From Sphingomonas panni (GTDB lineage: Bacteria; Pseudomonadota; Alphaproteobacteria; Sphingomonadales; Sphingomonadaceae), in contig NZ_JAKREU010000006.1 in the NCBI RefSeq assembly GCF_022664435.1, positions 1 through 64,000 on the forward strand: a stretch of 64,000 nucleotides of DNA. Direction: 5' to 3'. The position numbers were made by a program, and so were the translations under genes. Positions 36,801 through 44,392 of this stretch are shown here, piece after piece; the stretch's first letter is position 1, and each line of letters opens with the position of its first letter. The notes under the pieces are model-generated. The model did no database searches, was not told where the DNA came from, and was given only the letters and a program-made list of their open reading frames with translations.

Positions 36801-37946
36801 TCAGCCAAGTGCCGGAGCGGTGCGGCCCGGAATCGCGGGCGGCGCGATGCGGGTCATGTTACGGTTGGCGTCGTTGCCCGGATCGGCCGCGCCGGGGGCG
36901 GCGGACGACCCTTGCGGTGCGTCGCCGCTGCTGTGCGGGCTGACACCATATTCCGATGGTGCCTTTTCCAGCGCGCCCTTGGTACGCTCCCCTTCGGGCA
37001 ATCGGCTGTTGACCGCCGAACCATGGCCGCCATGGCCCATGCTCTCGGTCATGCACGGCGTGCCGGGCTTGACGCACATCTGGACGATACGGGTGAACAG
37101 GCCCTGTTCGACCCCGCCAAAGCCCATCGGCGGCACCTTCTCGCTGGGCTTTTCCAGTTCGAGATAGCGCGCGGTGTCGAGCCGGTTCGGCATCGCCTTC
37201 ACCCCCGCGACGAACTTGTCGAAGCCGGCCGCATCGGTGCTGGTCGTCTTGAAGTTCATGTAGGAGAAGCCGGCGCCGCTATAGTGCGCCGACATGCCCT
37301 CGAACGTGCCCGGCTTGTTCAGCACGGCGTGGAGCTTCGTCTCCATGCCCGGCATCGTGTAGATCATGCCGGCCATCGCGGGCACGTAGAAGGTGTTCAT
37401 CACCGACGACGACGACAGGCGGAACCGTACCTGGCGATCGACGGGCAGGACGAGGCGGTTGACCGTCGCGATCCCCTGTTCGGGGTAGATGAACAGCCAT
37501 TTCCAGTCGAGCGAGACGACCTGGATTTCCAGCGGCTTCTGGTCTTCCGGCACTGGCTTGCCCGACGAAATCTGCCCGATCGGGCGATAGGGATCGAGCA
37601 GGTGGGTGCTGATCCACGTCAGAGCGCCCAGCGCGATGACGATCAGCAGCGGACCGGACCAGATGACCAGTTCGAGCGCGGTCGAATGGTCCCAGTTCGG
37701 CTTGTACGTCGCCTTTTCGTTGGTCGCGCGGTATTTCCACGCGAACCAGACGATCAGTACCATCACCGGAATGATGATGAGCAGCATCAGGCCGACCGAG
37801 ATCATCAGGACGTCGGCCTGTTGGCGCGCGACGTCGCCGGCGGGATTGAGCACGACCAGGTCGCAGCCGCCGAGCAGCGGCAATGCCGCGAGCGGGAGGA
37901 GCGAACGCAGTGGCCGGTGCCACGGGAGCGAGCGGGGCAGGATCAT
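36801..37946 (-). CDS. cyoA: Cytochrome bo3 quinol oxidase subunit II
   Basis: The product has 381 residues. A lipoprotein signal ends [11 protein letters not shown], with acylated Cys near residue 28. Two membrane segments follow (about 45-70 and 90-112). The periplasmic cupredoxin domain (about 135-290) has [20 protein letters not shown] and [20 protein letters not shown] but lacks the CuA ligands, as expected for a quinol rather than a cytochrome c oxidase. The C-terminal tail after about residue 310 is an extra low-complexity Gly/Pro/Ala/Ser extension, longer than in E. coli CyoA (315 residues). First gene of the operon cyoABCD-SURF1-regB-regA. Confidence 0.95.
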   Translation of the reverse strand: MILPRSLPWHRPLRSLLPLAALPLLGGCDLVVLNPAGDVARQQADVLMISVGLMLLIIIPVMVLIVWFAWKYRATNEKATYKPNWDHSTALELVIWSGPLLIVIALGALTWISTHLLDPYRPIGQISSGKPVPEDQKPLEIQVVSLDWKWLFIYPEQGIATVNRLVLPVDRQVRFRLSSSSVMNTFYVPAMAGMIYTMPGMETKLHAVLNKPGTFEGMSAHYSGAGFSYMNFKTTSTDAAGFDKFVAGVKAMPNRLDTARYLELEKPSEKVPPMGFGGVEQGLFTRIVQMCVKPGTPCMTESMGHGGHGSAVNSRLPEGERTKGALEKAPSEYGVSPHSSGDAPQGSSAAPGAADPGNDANRNMTRIAPPAIPGRTAPALG

Positions 37947-37979
37947 GGGCGCGACCTATGCCGTGCGATGCTGCACTGC

Positions 37980-38000
37980 GATAGGACATTTTGTCCTATC
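37980..38000. promoter_or_regulatory. 8-bp inverted repeat upstream of cyoA, candidate operator
   Basis: GATAGGAC (37980-37987) and GTCCTATC (37993-38000) are perfect inverted copies around ATTTT. The site lies 34 bases upstream of the cyoA start, between it and the divergent MFS gene at 38078, so a bound regulator could affect both. The arrangement resembles sites of Rrf2-type regulators, but no regulator can be assigned. Confidence 0.5.
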
Positions 38001-38077
38001 CCCGCGTTTGGTGCATTGCGATAACGGGCGCATAGTCTGCCTATCTGCGCGTGCAGCGCACCATATCTGGAGTCCCT

Positions 38078-39406
38078 ATGGCCGAGGCCTTCGTTCATTC
38101 CGGCGAGCTTGAGGGCGATGCCCGCGCCGTCAATTCGTCGGGCGAGGTGAACGTCCAGTCCGAGGAGATCGCCATCGGCGTCATCATCGGACGCACGTCG
38201 GAATTCTTCGACTTCTTCGTGTACGCGATCGCGTCCGTGATCGTGTTCCCGCAGCTGATGTTCCCCTATGTCGATCGCCTGACCGGCACGCTCTATTCCT
38301 TCGCGCTGTTTCCGCTGGCGTTCTTCGCGCGGCCGCTGGGCACGCTGCTGTTCATGTGGATCGACCGTCGTCACGGGCGGGGGACGAAGCTGACCATCGC
38401 GCTGTTCCTGCTGGGCACCGCGACCGTCGCGATGGGCTTCCTGCCCGGATATGCGCAGGTCGGTGCCTGGTCGGCGATCCTGCTGGCGGCGCTGCGGGTC
38501 CTGCAGGGCATCGCGCTGGGCGGGGCATGGGACGGCCTCGCCTCGCTGCTGGCGCTGAACGTGCCGCAGGACCGGCGTGGCTGGTATGCGATGATTCCGC
38601 AGCTCGGCGCGCCGCTCGGGCTGATGGTGGCGAGCGCGCTGTTCGCCTTCTTCACCGCCTATATGAGTGCCGAGGACTTCATCAGCTGGGGCTGGCGCTA
38701 TCCATTCTTCGTCGCGTTCGCGCTGAACGTCGTGGCATTGTTCGCCCGGCTGCGCATCGTCGTGACGCCGGAATATACCGCCCTGTTCGAGAATCGCGAG
38801 CTGAAGGCATCGCCAGTGCTGCCCACCGTCGGCCGCGAATGGAAGACGATCGCGATCGGTGCGCTGGTGCCGCTGGCCAGCTTCGCGCTGTTCCACATGG
38901 TCACCGTGTTCCCGCTGTCGTGGATCTTCCTGTTCACAGAACAGGAAATCGCCCGTTTCCTGTGGATCGAGACGGCCTGCGCGATCTTCTTCATCTTCGC
39001 GATCGTCATCTCGGGCGTGTTGGCAGACCATGTCGGGCGTCGCACGCTGTTGGGCTTCGGCGCGGTCGCCATCGCGCTGTTCTCGGGCCTCGCGCCGCTG
39101 CTGCTGAACGGTGGCGATGCGGGTGAGATCGCGTTCATGATCACCGGCTTCATCCTGCTCGGCCTGTCGTTCGGCCAGTCGTCGGGTACCGTGGCGTCGA
39201 ACTTCGCCAAGGATTCGCGCTATACCGGCGCGGCGCTGACGTCCGATCTGGCGTGGCTGTTCGGGGCAGGCTTTGCGCCGCTGGTCGCGCTGGCGCTGGC
39301 GGGCAAGCTCGGGCTGATCGCGTCGGGCCTCTACCTGTTGTCGGGGGCGGTCGGTACGCTGGCGGCGCTGGCGCTGAACAAGGAACTGGCACGCCGACTC
39401 GATTGA
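38078..39406 (+). CDS. MFS transporter of the metabolite:proton symporter type
   Basis: This 442-residue permease has 12 predicted membrane segments. ATG 38078 follows CTGGAGTCCC. The block IGRTSEFFDFFVYAIASVIV is the signature of the metabolite:H+ symporter (MHS) group, which carries dicarboxylates, proline/betaine or shikimate. The motif between segments 2 and 3 reads RPLGTLLFMWIDRRHGRGTK. The substrate cannot be fixed from sequence alone. It diverges from cyoA and shares the intergenic region with the inverted repeat at 37980-38000. Confidence 0.9.
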   Translation: MAEAFVHSGELEGDARAVNSSGEVNVQSEEIAIGVIIGRTSEFFDFFVYAIASVIVFPQLMFPYVDRLTGTLYSFALFPLAFFARPLGTLLFMWIDRRHGRGTKLTIALFLLGTATVAMGFLPGYAQVGAWSAILLAALRVLQGIALGGAWDGLASLLALNVPQDRRGWYAMIPQLGAPLGLMVASALFAFFTAYMSAEDFISWGWRYPFFVAFALNVVALFARLRIVVTPEYTALFENRELKASPVLPTVGREWKTIAIGALVPLASFALFHMVTVFPLSWIFLFTEQEIARFLWIETACAIFFIFAIVISGVLADHVGRRTLLGFGAVAIALFSGLAPLLLNGGDAGEIAFMITGFILLGLSFGQSSGTVASNFAKDSRYTGAALTSDLAWLFGAGFAPLVALALAGKLGLIASGLYLLSGAVGTLAALALNKELARRLD

Positions 39407-39414
39407 TCCGGTCG

Positions 39415-40653
39415 ATGCTGCGACTATGGGCGGCGGCGCTTGCGCTGGCGGTGGGGCAACCCGCCGCGGCGCAGGACGCCGCCGTCGTCGTGTCCGCCGA
39501 TACCGCACTGGCGCAGGATGCCGCCGAGGCCGCCCGGCTGCGCGGCATCGATCCTGCCGAGGCGTTGACGCTGCTGCGCAAACAGGCGGCGAGTGTCGCG
39601 GTGACCGAATGGGTGGAGGGCGAGTATCGCGACCGGCTGGCGGGAACGGTGGTCGAGCGAGACGGTGCGGTGACCGTGCTGCTGACCGGCAAGCGGCCGG
39701 TGCCCGATGGACAGGTGTCGATCGATGGCCTGTCGGTCCCGATCCGCTTTCGGACCGGCGCGACCGCGACCCGTGCGCAGCTGCTCGCCGCGATCAACCA
39801 GCATCAGGCGACCATCCGCGCGATGATGACGCGGCCCCCGGCAATGGGGGTCGACGCCCGAAACGGCGAATTGCTGGTGCTGATCGGTGCCAGCGATGCG
39901 ACGGGCGATGTCGCCGGGTTGCGCAAGCGGATCGAGGCGTTGACCGGCGTTCCAGTGCGGATCGCTACTACCGGCCGCCCGGAGCTGGACCTGTCGGGCG
40001 AGGTGGTCGGCGGATCGCGGCTGATCGGCCCTGACCCGGCAAGCGGGCGGCGATTTTATTGCACGACCGGGTTCGTGGTGACCGATGGCGCGCGGAATGG
40101 CATCGTTACCGCCGCGCATTGTCCCGACACGCTGGAGCATGTCGCCAAGGACGGGACGCGCACGCCGCTGCCCTTTATCGGGCAATGGGGCTGGGGCTTT
40201 CACGATGTGCAGGTCAATGCCAGCCCCGACGCAGTGCTGCCGCGCTTCTTTTCCGATGCGGCGCGTACCGTCCTGCGGCCGGTCGACGGACAGCGCAGCC
40301 GCGCCGGTACGCGGGTCGGCGACTTTGTCTGCCATCGCGGCGAACATAGCGGCTATAGTTGTGCCGAGGTCCAGATGGTCGACTTCGCGCCGTCGGGCGA
40401 TCTGTGCGGCGGACCGTGCCTGCCGACCTGGGTCGCGGTCGCGGGGCCGGGGTGCAAGGGCGGCGACAGCGGCGGGCCGGTGTTCATCGGTACCACCGCC
40501 ATCGGATTGTTGAAGGGTGCGAGCTATCGTCCCGACGGGACGTGCGTGTTCTATTATTATATGTCGCTCGACTTTCTGCCCGATGGCTGGCGACTGGTCC
40601 GTTCACCGCCCGCCTTCACAACGCCGGGGGTCCTTCCCAACTCTCCCAGATGA
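39415..40653 (+). CDS. Exported S1-family serine protease with N-terminal propeptide-like region
   Basis: The product has 412 residues from ATG 39415 (MLRLWAAALALAVGQPAAAQ, signal peptide). Residues about 22-200 form an alpha/beta region like the propeptides of alpha-lytic and streptogrisin-type proteases. The chymotrypsin-fold domain has His235 in VTAAHCPD, a likely catalytic Asp264 in FHDVQVN and Ser352 in KGGDSGGPVF. Five or six cysteines in the protease part (FYCTTG, FVCHRG, YSCAEV, LCGGPC, GPGCKG) suggest disulfides. The ribosome site is weak. It is secreted or periplasmic. Its stop overlaps the Nudix gene, so a three-gene unit with the extensin-like gene follows. Confidence 0.88.
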   Translation: MLRLWAAALALAVGQPAAAQDAAVVVSADTALAQDAAEAARLRGIDPAEALTLLRKQAASVAVTEWVEGEYRDRLAGTVVERDGAVTVLLTGKRPVPDGQVSIDGLSVPIRFRTGATATRAQLLAAINQHQATIRAMMTRPPAMGVDARNGELLVLIGASDATGDVAGLRKRIEALTGVPVRIATTGRPELDLSGEVVGGSRLIGPDPASGRRFYCTTGFVVTDGARNGIVTAAHCPDTLEHVAKDGTRTPLPFIGQWGWGFHDVQVNASPDAVLPRFFSDAARTVLRPVDGQRSRAGTRVGDFVCHRGEHSGYSCAEVQMVDFAPSGDLCGGPCLPTWVAVAGPGCKGGDSGGPVFIGTTAIGLLKGASYRPDGTCVFYYYMSLDFLPDGWRLVRSPPAFTTPGVLPNSPR

Positions 40654-41363
40654 CCGACGCCATTCCCGCCGCCACGCTGATCCTGTTGCGCGACCGCGCC
40701 GTCGGACCGCCGGAGATATTGATGGTGGAGCGGTCGGCGGCGATGGCCTTTGCCGGCGGGGCGCTGGTCTTTCCCGGTGGTCGGATCGACCCCGGCGACC
40801 GCGCGTTGGCATGGGCGATGGGTGACGGCGATCTTGCACCGCGACTGGCGGCGATCCGGGAAACGATCGAGGAGGCCGGCATCGCGGTCGGTGTTGCCGG
40901 CGATATTGCCACGATGCGGGCGGCGCTGAACGATGGCGCGGCGATTGGCGATCTTGGGCCGGTCGATCCGTCCGCGCTCACGCCCTATGCCCGATGGCGG
41001 CCGGATCATGTGCCGGTGCGCGTGTTCGATACCCATTTCTACGTCGCGCGTCTGCCCGACGATGCGCCCGCGGCGCGGGTCGATGCGACCGAGAATGTTC
41101 GCACCCTTTGGATCACCGCTGCCGATGCGTTGCACTCGGCCGATTGCGGGAAGGCGACGTTGCTGTTCCCGACGCGTCGCGTGCTGGAACGACTGGCGCA
41201 GCACGAGGATGTGGCGGCGGTGCTGGCCGATGCGCGGCGCTGGCCCGTGCGGACGATCACGCCATGGATCGAGGAGCGGGACGGCGGGCGCTTCGTCTGC
41301 ATCCCCGGCGACCTGGGCTATCCGGTGACGGCCGAGCCGACCGATCGCGCGGTGCGCGGGTGA
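40650..41363 (+). CDS. Nudix hydrolase (NUDT7/CoA-type possible)
   Basis: The product has 237 residues from ATG 40650, overlapping the protease stop. The Nudix box is split by an insertion: GGALVFPGGRIDPGD, then after about 16 residues AIRETIEEAGI, giving the catalytic RETIEEAG. Long Nudix proteins with FPGG and an insert resemble the NUDT19/NUDT7-like group acting on CoA derivatives, but the substrate is uncertain. No signal peptide is present. It overlaps both neighbours by four bases. Confidence 0.88.
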   Translation: MTDAIPAATLILLRDRAVGPPEILMVERSAAMAFAGGALVFPGGRIDPGDRALAWAMGDGDLAPRLAAIRETIEEAGIAVGVAGDIATMRAALNDGAAIGDLGPVDPSALTPYARWRPDHVPVRVFDTHFYVARLPDDAPAARVDATENVRTLWITAADALHSADCGKATLLFPTRRVLERLAQHEDVAAVLADARRWPVRTITPWIEERDGGRFVCIPGDLGYPVTAEPTDRAVRG

Positions 41364-42097
41364 AGGCGCTGTCGGCGGGCGTCCGTGCGGTCGTCTGGCT
41401 GGCGATCCTCGCCGCAATCGCGTTCGCGCTCTATGCCTTTACCCGCAGTCGACCGCAGGACGTGCCGTGGACCCCGCTCGACCTGTCGCAGCCGGTCGGC
41501 GTGTTCACCCGCGCCAAGATCGGGGATCTGGCGGGCGATTTTGCCGGATGTCGTGCGCTGCTGGATGCGGCAGGGGTCCGCTACACCGCCCTGCCACCAC
41601 GCGACGGAGGCGGACAATGCGGCTATGACGATGCGGTGCGGATGCGGGGTGGCGGATCGCGCACCATCGCCATTGCCCCCGACGTCGGCGTGTCATGCCG
41701 CGTGGCGACCGCGATGGCGCTCTGGGAGTGGCAGGTCGTCCAGCCCGCCGCGCAGAAGCATTTCGGCGAGCCGGTCGCTACGATCCAGAATTTCGGCAGC
41801 TATAACTGCCGTCGCATGTACGGCCGCGACACCGGCGCGTTCAGCGAACATGCCACCGCCAATGCGCTCGACATCGCTGGCTTCGTGCTGCGCGACGGAC
41901 GGCGGATCAGCGTCGTCGGCGACTGGACGGCCGGGCAGGGGCGCGACGATGCCGCCAAGGCTGCCTTCCTGCGCGAGGTGCGCGACGGGGCGTGCGGAGT
42001 GTTCTCCACGGTGCTGTCGCCCGATTACAATGCCGCGCATCGCGACCATTTCCACTTCGACCAGGCGAAGCGCGGGTTTGGCGGGGCCTGTCGCTGA
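41360..42097 (+). CDS. Extensin-like family protein
   Basis: The product has 245 residues from GTG 41360, overlapping the Nudix stop. An N-terminal membrane anchor (about 9-30, AVVWLAILAAIAFALYAF) precedes the extensin-like C-terminal domain (PF06904 group). Conserved blocks are FAGCRALLDAAGVRYTALPP, IAIAPDVGVSCRVATAMALW, SYNCRRMYGRDTGAFSEHAT, NALDIAGFVLRDGRRISVVG and HRDHFHFDQAKRG. His and Asp in SEHATANALDIAGF and the HRDHFHFD motif resemble the zinc site of LAS-type peptidoglycan peptidases, so a cell-wall role is likely. It is the third gene of a coupled unit with the S1 protease and Nudix genes. Confidence 0.88.
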   Translation: MKALSAGVRAVVWLAILAAIAFALYAFTRSRPQDVPWTPLDLSQPVGVFTRAKIGDLAGDFAGCRALLDAAGVRYTALPPRDGGGQCGYDDAVRMRGGGSRTIAIAPDVGVSCRVATAMALWEWQVVQPAAQKHFGEPVATIQNFGSYNCRRMYGRDTGAFSEHATANALDIAGFVLRDGRRISVVGDWTAGQGRDDAAKAAFLREVRDGACGVFSTVLSPDYNAAHRDHFHFDQAKRGFGGACR

Positions 42098-42130
42098 GCC
42101 AAGTTTTCGTCAACGCGGTGCCAGCCCGCT

Positions 42131-42180
42131 CCCCCTCCCGGCCACCCGGAGCGTATCCCTGATGGATGGCCGGGAGGGGG
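42131..42180. terminator. 14-bp perfect stem between convergent genes
   Basis: CCCCCTCCCGGCCA (42131-42144) is the exact reverse complement of TGGCCGGGAGGGGG (42167-42180), with a 22-base loop. It separates the end of the extensin-like gene from the end of the convergent gene at 42204 and may terminate both. Its C-rich arm resembles the outer arm of the repeats at 58141 and 61821. Confidence 0.6.
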
Positions 42181-42203
42181 GGCAGGCTGACACCGCTTCT
42201 CAC

Positions 42204-42755
42204 TCAATGCATCGGTGCGGCGGCGTCGACCTTTTCGACCCAGGCCGGATAGAAGGCCGGCTGCCGCATCGACCAGCCGGACGCGGTCGCCGCCGCTTCG
42301 CTGAGCGATTGCAGCAGCTTGCGGCGCAGTTCGGGGTGTAGATGGGGCAGTGCCGCCGATGCGCAGAAGGCGGCGGGCAGCCACGGACGCGCCTCCGGCC
42401 CGACCAGCCGTTCGTAGAGGAAGCGATAGGCGCCGAAGGTCGTCAGTCGTCCCTGGCCCAGATCGAACGCGGTCACCGTCAGCAGCGGCGTCATGAACGG
42501 TTCGATCGCATCCAGTCCGCTGTCTTCGGGAATGCAGGCACGGATGTCGGGCAGGCGATCATAGATACGCGCCTGCGCACGGATGCTGGCGGCCTCCACC
42601 ACGTCGCGCGACCAGCGGCGCATCGCGTCGTCGCGATCCAGCCCGATATCGAGCGAACGGCGAATGTACCGCTGCGTCGCCGACGAAAAGGTCGCGAACT
42701 CCTTCATCTCCGCCAGCGTCATCGCGCCTTCGGCCGGCCTGCGTGCAATCGCCAT
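42204..42755 (-). CDS. Hypothetical protein (183 aa)
   Basis: ATG 42755 follows GGGGAG at good spacing. The product is a soluble, mostly helical protein with no signal peptide. Notable stretches are EFATFSSATQRYIRRSLDIG, RWSRDVVEAASIRAQARIYD and LPHLHPELRRKLLQSLSEAA. Aromatic residues are regularly spaced (YRFLYERLVGPEARPWLPAA), suggesting a compact helical bundle. I do not recognise the family. It diverges from a 340-base gap before the CHAP gene and is convergent with the extensin-like gene. Confidence 0.7.
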   Translation of the reverse strand: MAIARRPAEGAMTLAEMKEFATFSSATQRYIRRSLDIGLDRDDAMRRWSRDVVEAASIRAQARIYDRLPDIRACIPEDSGLDAIEPFMTPLLTVTAFDLGQGRLTTFGAYRFLYERLVGPEARPWLPAAFCASAALPHLHPELRRKLLQSLSEAAATASGWSMRQPAFYPAWVEKVDAAAPMH

Positions 42756-43095
42756 CTCTGAACTCCCCGCCCAAGATTACAACCAACCGGATGTTGCCGA
42801 AGATTAGTTAACGGCTTGCTGAACGAAACACGGCGCCTCCGATTGACGACATATCCGAACAGGTTCGGTGCTGCGTTGCAACATCCTTGTGACGCGGTTC
42901 GTCGCATCCGCGGGCGGCGGCAGACTGCAGGGCGGGAGGGGCAAAACGAACGGCATCACTCGGTTCATCCGCCAGTCATCGCCGCGCAAACACGTTTCGT
43001 CGGAATTGGTTCCCATTTGGTCGCCGGTGGGGTTTTCGCCGCCCGCAAACCCTGCTCAATGCCGCTCAACACATTCTCGGGGCCGTGGGGGTCAG
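42756..43095. other. Gap without a recognised gene
   Basis: The 340 bases between the divergent genes at 42755 and 43096 should hold the promoters of both. I see no coding signal, palindrome or RNA structure strong enough to name. The longer open frame that crosses it (from 42868) is in the CHAP frame, but it has no export signal until the ATG at 43096. Confidence 0.5.
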
Positions 43096-43677
43096 ATGAA
43101 TTTTGGTGCTGTGGCAGCGCGTTTCGCGCTGGTGGTTTCGTGCGCTCTGGCGATGGTGGCACCGGCCCAGGCCCGGTTCTGGCAATGCGCCCCCTATGCC
43201 CGCGAGATTTCGGGCGTCGAGATTTTCGGCAATGCCCACACCTGGTGGGGTCAGGCCGCCGGCAAATATGAACGCGGCCATGCCCCGAAGGAAGGCGCAG
43301 TGCTGTCCTTCGCCGCCACCTCGAAGATGCGCCTCGGCCATGTCGCCATGGTGTCGAAGGTCGTCAGCGACCGCGAAGTGCTGCTGACCCATGCCAACTG
43401 GTCGCGCCGTGGCGGGATCGAGCGCGATGTCCGCGCGATCGACGTGTCGGCCGCCGGCGACTGGAGCGAAGTGAAGGTGTGGTATGGTCCGCTGGGCGGC
43501 CTCGGCACCTCGGCCTATCCAGCCAACGGCTTCATCTATGCCAAGCACGCGCCGCGCGGCGGCAGCGAGCTGGATGCGCCGCTGGTGATCGTGAAGGCGG
43601 ACCCGCCGGCCCCCACCCAGGGCGGTGCCAGCAGCCAGCCTGTCCAGGCCCGCATGGTCGTTGCGTTGAACGACTGA
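43096..43677 (+). CDS. Exported CHAP-domain protein (putative peptidoglycan amidase)
   Basis: The product has 193 residues from ATG 43096, with GGGGGTCAG upstream. Residues 1-27 are a signal peptide ending PAQA. The CHAP core follows at once: the catalytic Cys31 in FWQCAPYAREISG and the His82 in RLGHVAMVSKVVS, with VLLTHANWSRRGGIERDVRA after it. The Cys lies within the first few mature residues, so the fold starts right after cleavage. A disordered Pro/Gln tail ends the protein. It probably cleaves peptidoglycan peptides or amides. It ends at a terminator hairpin (43701-43733). Confidence 0.88.
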   Translation: MNFGAVAARFALVVSCALAMVAPAQARFWQCAPYAREISGVEIFGNAHTWWGQAAGKYERGHAPKEGAVLSFAATSKMRLGHVAMVSKVVSDREVLLTHANWSRRGGIERDVRAIDVSAAGDWSEVKVWYGPLGGLGTSAYPANGFIYAKHAPRGGSELDAPLVIVKADPPAPTQGGASSQPVQARMVVALND

Positions 43678-43700
43678 TCGCCTACCCCACAAATCGCCGG

Positions 43701-43737
43701 AAGGCCCGTCGCATCACAAGTGCGGCGGGCTTTCTTT
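43701..43737 (+). terminator. Rho-independent-like terminator after the CHAP gene
   Basis: AAGGCCCGTCGCA (43701-43713) pairs, with one mismatch allowing G-T, with TGCGGCGGGCTTT (43721-43733). A T-rich stretch (TTTCTTT) follows on the plus strand, so it should end CHAP transcription. The convergent msrB gene ends at 43741. Confidence 0.75.
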
Positions 43738-43740
43738 GGT

Positions 43741-44226
43741 TCAGGCGGGCCGGAAGGTCATCGCCACGCCGTTCATGCAATAGCGTTTGCCGGTCGGCGG
43801 GGGGCCGTCGTCGAACACATGGCCCAGATGCCCGCCGCATCGACTGCACAGCACCTCGGTCCGTGTCATCATCAGCGACCGGTCGGTCCGATTGACGACC
43901 GCACCGGGGCGCGGCGCGTAGAAGCTGGGCCAGCCGGTGCCGCTTTCGAACTTGGTCGACGACAGGAACAGCGGCTGCCCGCAGCCTGCACAGGCGAACA
44001 CGCCCTTGCGCTTTTCGGCGTTCAGCGGACTGCTGTACGGCCGCTCTGTCCCTTCCTGCCGCAGGATATTATATTGTGCGGGCGACAGGCGGGATTTCCA
44101 CTGGGCGTCGGTCAGCTTGAACGGGAAGGTCTGCGCCGCCTCGCTCGCTTCCGGCGCACAGCCGATCAGCGCGGCGAGCGCCGACATTCCGGTGAGTTCG
44201 AGCAGGCGGCGGCGATCGATCGACAT
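43741..44226 (-). CDS. msrB: Exported methionine-(R)-sulfoxide reductase
   Basis: The product has 161 residues. The N-terminus MSIDRRRLLELTGMSALAAL has a twin-arginine motif and ends IGCAPEA, so export through Tat as a lipoprotein or anchored protein is likely. The MsrB domain (about 35-160) has zinc pairs CAGC (79, 82) and CSRC (127, 130), and the catalytic Cys150 in GKRYCMNGVAM. The usual block FESGTGWPSFYAPRPGAVV is intact. It reduces methionine-R-sulfoxide in exported proteins. Export distinguishes it from the cytoplasmic MsrB of most bacteria. Confidence 0.93.
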   Translation of the reverse strand: MSIDRRRLLELTGMSALAALIGCAPEASEAAQTFPFKLTDAQWKSRLSPAQYNILRQEGTERPYSSPLNAEKRKGVFACAGCGQPLFLSSTKFESGTGWPSFYAPRPGAVVNRTDRSLMMTRTEVLCSRCGGHLGHVFDDGPPPTGKRYCMNGVAMTFRPA

Positions 44227-44392
44227 GGCGCGATTCCTTTCGGAGTCGATGTGGGAAACCCGCGCCGGACCGGCAATGTCGCGGTACGGAAGCCGACAAA
44301 CGAAAATCTTTTGCCAATTTCACGTATGGGTTGCATGGTAAACGATACGCCCGGCCTTGCCGTGGCCGCAATTTGGGGCCATTTGGCGCCCT

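Noticed and set aside
34217..36943. 908-residue open frame on the plus strand
   Set aside because: It lies antisense to cyoC, cyoB and part of cyoA, which are certain. Its composition (His, Arg, Asp, Gln) is the usual antisense signature.
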